The position numbers and the translations under genes were made by a program. Shown piece after piece: positions 5,910 through 8,700 of a DNA stretch of 8,700 nucleotides (its first letter is position 1; each line of letters starts with the position of its first letter). This DNA is from Gammaproteobacteria bacterium UBA2168 (GTDB lineage Bacteria > Pseudomonadota > Gammaproteobacteria > Pseudomonadales > Azotimanducaceae): the NCBI GenBank assembly GCA_002327525.1, contig DCWG01000065.1:1-8700 (forward strand), given 5' to 3'. A model generated the notes under the pieces. The model was given only the letters and a program-made list of their open reading frames with translations. It made no database searches and was not told the origin of the DNA.

Positions 5910-7190
5910 ATGGATCCTACCGGTTCGCGCATCTACTACGGATACTGGCTGGTCGGCGCCGCGTTTCTCGCGCAGTTCGTCTCGCTCGGTATCTACAGCT
6001 ATGTGCTCAGCGCGTTCATGGTGCCCATGATCGATGATCTCGGCTGGACGCGCGCGGAGTTCACACTGTCGCGCTCGGTAGGCCAGCTGATGATGGCGGC
6101 GACGGGGCTCGTGGTCGGCGGTTACGTCGATCGGGTAGGGGGGCGCCCGCTGATGCTGATCGGCGCGACGATCATGAGCGTTGCGCTCTACATGCACAGC
6201 CACGTCGGCGAGCTGTGGCAGTGGGTGGTGCTCAATGGAGTAGTACTTACCATCGGCTGCGCCATGATCGGCAATCTGGTGGTGAACGTCACGCTCGCCA
6301 AGTGGTTTGTGGAGCGGCGTGGACAGGCTCTGGCGTGGTCTGCGATGGGAGTGTCCATGGGTGGCATTATCATCACACCGCTGGTGGTGTTCTGGATCGA
6401 CTCTATCGACTGGCGTACCACCTGGCAGCTACTTGCGCTGTGCACCGCACTCATCATGTATCCGGTGGCGCTCATGATGCGCCGGGTGCCGGAGGATCAC
6501 GGCCTGCACCCGGACGGCAAGACGGCTGCTCAGGTAGCTGCGGGTCAGGCACTAGCAGCTCAGGCGGATCTCGCCCGCTCGCTCACCCGCGGCCAGGCGT
6601 TGAGAACGTGGACGTTCTATGCGCTGGTGCTGGCCTTTGGACTGTTCAGCATCAACATCGTCGTGGTTTTGTTGCAGGCGGTGCCTCTGCTGACCGATGC
6701 GGGCTTCACGCGCAACGACGGCGCCTTCTGCATCCTGGTCGCCTCTATCCCCGCCCTGGTCTCGAAACCGGTGTGGGGTTTTTTCATCGACCGTTGGCCG
6801 GCGCAACCGCTGGCGGCGGTCAGTGCTGCGTTTACGGGACTCAGCCTCGGCGCCATCGTGCTCGCGGTGGAGGCGACCGACCTCAGCCTCATCTACGTGG
6901 GTTTCTTCTGCCTCGGTATTGGTTGGGGTGGCATGATCCCGATGCAGGAAGTGATCTGGGGCTCTTTTTTCGGGCGCCGCCACCTAGGCGCGGTACGCAG
7001 TGTCGGGCTGCCGTTTTCGCTGTTGCTAGGAGCCGGCGCACCCTTGCTGGTTTCGTACTACCACGACCTCATGGGAACCTACTTCGGCGCCCTGATGGCT
7101 GTGGCGGTGCTGAATGTCTCCTCGGGCGTCATGCTGGCGTTCATCCCGGGGCCGCGACCGGGGCGAATGCCGGTGCAGGAGTTGTTTTAA
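5910..7190 (+). CDS. MFS transporter, 12 helices, monocarboxylate/OFA-like
   Basis: A 426-residue major facilitator superfamily permease. The first hydrophobic segment begins at YYGYWLVGAAFLAQFVS (about 9-30), a start typical of the monocarboxylate and oxalate:formate antiporter-like branch. The loop between helices 2 and 3 carries motif A as GGYVDRVGGRPLM, with the conserved Asp and Arg; its second-half counterpart is GFFIDRWPAQPL. A hydrophilic linker (about 190-230) separates the two six-helix halves. The substrate is unknown, probably a small organic anion. ATG 5910 is the only plausible start because an in-frame TAG lies at 5886-5888, yet there is no clear ribosome-binding site, so translation may be weak or of leaderless type. 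It follows the DUF4345-like gene after 92 bases on the same strand and may extend the cluster. Its TAA is followed at once, in the same frame, by the dioxygenase fragment. Confidence 0.88.
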   Translation: MDPTGSRIYYGYWLVGAAFLAQFVSLGIYSYVLSAFMVPMIDDLGWTRAEFTLSRSVGQLMMAATGLVVGGYVDRVGGRPLMLIGATIMSVALYMHSHVGELWQWVVLNGVVLTIGCAMIGNLVVNVTLAKWFVERRGQALAWSAMGVSMGGIIITPLVVFWIDSIDWRTTWQLLALCTALIMYPVALMMRRVPEDHGLHPDGKTAAQVAAGQALAAQADLARSLTRGQALRTWTFYALVLAFGLFSINIVVVLLQAVPLLTDAGFTRNDGAFCILVASIPALVSKPVWGFFIDRWPAQPLAAVSAAFTGLSLGAIVLAVEATDLSLIYVGFFCLGIGWGGMIPMQEVIWGSFFGRRHLGAVRSVGLPFSLLLGAGAPLLVSYYHDLMGTYFGALMAVAVLNVSSGVMLAFIPGPRPGRMPVQELF

Positions 7191-7194
7191 TGGG

Positions 7195-7670
7195 GGATTG
7201 TCCGGAGGTTGGAGGAAGGGCATGGAGGTGGCGGCTGGCACACCGATCACTCCTATGATCAGATTCCCGCGCTCGGCTCGATTCTGGTGGCGCGCAAATT
7301 GCCCTCGAAGGGGGGCAATATGATGTACGCCAGCATGTGCGCGGCCTTCGATCCGTTGAGCGATGGACTCAAAGAGACCCTCTGCCGCCTGGATACGGTG
7401 CACTCCTCGCGTCACGTGTTCGGACCGATGGTTGCGAGGCCGAAGAAACTGGCCCATCGTCTCGGCAACCGGGAGGCGGCAGCACGCGCGGACATGACCT
7501 TTTTTAAGACTCCCTCGGGCGGCGCGGTTTTCAGCACCGGTTCCATCTCCTATGCCGGCGCCCGCTCGGTGAACGGCTACGATAATGACATCGCCCGCAT
7601 CACGGGCAACGTATGGCGCCGCTTCGCCGACCCTGAGCCGTTCGAATATCCCGACGAGCCGTCGAGCTAG
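7195..7670 (+). pseudogene. Chimeric remnant: TauD/TfdA middle joined to N,N-dimethylformamidase C-terminus
   Basis: This open frame joins pieces of two unrelated enzymes. Numbering from TTG 7209, residues 1-91 are the centre of a TauD/TfdA dioxygenase: GGGGWHTDHSYD with the HxD iron ligands His11 and Asp13, ALGSILVARKLPSKGG, MCAAFDPLSDGLKETL, VHSSRHVFGP and AHRLGNREAA. From about residue 92 the sequence is the C-terminal end of an N,N-dimethylformamidase large (beta) subunit: ARADMTFFKTPSGGAVFS, TGSISYAG, NGYDNDIARIT, NVWRRFADPEPF. The junction is at about 7476-7484 and is in frame. The dioxygenase lacks its start and C-terminus, and the amidase lacks all but about 60 residues, so neither can work. 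Homology continues upstream of TTG (IVRRLEEGHG) to just after the transporter stop. There is no credible start codon. Confidence 0.85.
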
Positions 7671-7692
7671 GGGGCTACTAGATCAAAGACGG

Positions 7693-8700
7693 TCAGCTCA
7701 TTAATTCCGGCAGATCTTCATAGCAGGCGAGCGCCTCGGGATTCGCCAGCGCGCTGGTGTTTTTCACGGGACGCGCGTGTATGACGTCACGTACCGCCAG
7801 TTCCGCGATCTTTCCGCTCATGGTGCGCGGAATATCGTCGACCGACAGGATCACGGCCGGTACGTGGCGCGGGGATGCGTGGCTGCGTATGCGGCTGCGA
7901 ATCTCCTGGCGGATAGTGTCTGTCAGTACCGTGCCCGGCTGCATCACGACAAACAATACCACCCGGGTATCGCCGTCCCACTCCTGGCCAACGCAAACCG
8001 CTTCTGCAACCACCTCGATGGTTTCGACCTGGCGGTAGATTTCGGCTGTGCCGATGCGCACACCACCGGGATTGAGCACGGCATCGCTGCGGCCGTGGAT
8101 GATGTAGCCGCCGTTTGGCGTGATTTCGGCGAAATCGCCGTGCGCCCAGATGCCCGGAAAACGTTCGAAATAGGATGCTCTGAAGCGCGCGTCATGGTCA
8201 TCGTTCCAGAATCCGATCGGGCACGAGGGGAAGGGTCTGGTGCACACCAGTTCTCCCTTCTCACCGCGCAACGGATTACCGTCCTCGTCCCAGACGTCCA
8301 CTGCCATGCCCAGCCCCGGGCTTTGAATCTCACCCTCGAATACGCCCTGATTGGGATTGCCGAGCACGAAGCAGGAAACGATGTCGGTGCCGCCTGACAT
8401 GGACACCAAGTGCATGTCGGCCTTGATATCACGGTAGACATAGTGAAAGCCCTCGTGGATGAGCGGCGAGCCCGTGGAGACGAGCATGCGCAGCGCGTCG
8501 AGGTTGTGTGTCTCGGCGGGACGAATCTCGTTCTTCTCGATGCCGGAGAGATACTTGGCGCTGATGCCGAATACGGTGATCTGCTCGCGCTCGGCCATGT
8601 CCCACAAAACGCCGGGATGGGGGTGAAACGGCGAACCATCGTAGAGCACGATGCAACAGCCACTGGCAAGTGCCGAAACCAGCCAGTTCCACATCATCCA
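7693..8700 (-). CDS. Acetoacetyl-CoA synthetase, C-terminal half (partial)
   Basis: The gene runs off the right edge; the last three bases read as Trp in the same frame, so the first Met visible here is internal. About 335 residues remain of a protein usually near 650. It belongs to the acyl-adenylate-forming superfamily and closely matches acetoacetate-CoA ligase, which activates acetoacetate with ATP and CoA in ketone-body and polyhydroxybutyrate metabolism. Visible motifs are [22 protein letters not shown], the SMSGGTDI adenylate-binding loop, HGDFAEI, the hinge motif [20 protein letters not shown], and PRTMSGK with the catalytic lysine near the C-terminus. The tail ([12 protein letters not shown]) is also typical. 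The gene points towards the chimeric remnant at 7670 across a 22-base gap with no evident terminator. I assign no symbol, since acsA and aacS are used inconsistently. Confidence 0.92.
   Translation of the reverse strand, partial: WMMWNWLVSALASGCCIVLYDGSPFHPHPGVLWDMAEREQITVFGISAKYLSGIEKNEIRPAETHNLDALRMLVSTGSPLIHEGFHYVYRDIKADMHLVSMSGGTDIVSCFVLGNPNQGVFEGEIQSPGLGMAVDVWDEDGNPLRGEKGELVCTRPFPSCPIGFWNDDHDARFRASYFERFPGIWAHGDFAEITPNGGYIIHGRSDAVLNPGGVRIGTAEIYRQVETIEVVAEAVCVGQEWDGDTRVVLFVVMQPGTVLTDTIRQEIRSRIRSHASPRHVPAVILSVDDIPRTMSGKIAELAVRDVIHARPVKNTSALANPEALACYEDLPELMS

Noticed and set aside
5814..6203. 129-codon minus-strand open frame as a complete gene
   Set aside because: Most of it is antisense to the transporter and is His/Arg-rich; only the last part, in the spacer, looks protein-like and is listed as a weak finding.
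6215..7258. 347-codon plus-strand open frame overlapping the MFS transporter
   Set aside because: It is a +1-type shadow of the transporter with a Gly/Arg/His-rich translation and no recognisable motif.

Overview
The window looks like a chromosomal segment of a gammaproteobacterium, probably an uncultured marine or aquatic one. The evidence is a Gly-GCC tRNA of gammaproteobacterial type, a csrA gene, moderately GC-rich coding sequence, and a set of catabolic genes (TauD/TfdA dioxygenase, N,N-dimethylformamidase and acetoacetyl-CoA synthetase relatives) common in marine heterotrophs. The lineage is inferred from gene content only.

Layout. 1-60 is the 3' part of tRNA-Gly(GCC). 61-400 has no convincing gene, but holds a small hairpin and a stretch (225-280) that resembles a decayed tRNA-Gly 3' half. 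csrA lies on the minus strand (401-592) with a TTG start. A plus-strand lipoprotein related to the DUF2233/NAGPA fold (734-1645) meets a small minus-strand membrane or lipoprotein gene (1642-1923) tail to tail. A CPBP-family membrane protease follows (1990-2898), and its end overlaps a minus-strand TauD/TfdA dioxygenase remnant with a large internal deletion (2866-3160).

The centre is a plus-strand gene cluster, 3282-5817: a thioredoxin-like domain fused to a large conserved domain of unknown function (3282-4847), a UGSC-family selenoprotein (4886-5413), and a four-helix DUF4345-like membrane protein (5437-5817). Conventional gene calling would break the selenoprotein into two unrelated ORFs, because TGA at 5165-5167 must be read as selenocysteine. 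A stem-loop with bacterial SECIS geometry begins just after this codon. An MFS transporter (5910-7190) follows in the same direction. The trio looks like a thiol/selenol redox module of unknown substrate, possibly fed by the transporter.

The right part is gene wreckage plus one good gene. 7195-7670 is an in-frame chimera of the middle of a TauD/TfdA dioxygenase and the C-terminus of an N,N-dimethylformamidase large subunit. On the minus strand, 7693-8700 is the C-terminal half of an acetoacetyl-CoA synthetase that continues beyond the window. The two TauD remnants flank the selenoprotein cluster in opposite orientations and cover different parts of the protein, which suggests rearrangement around this locus.
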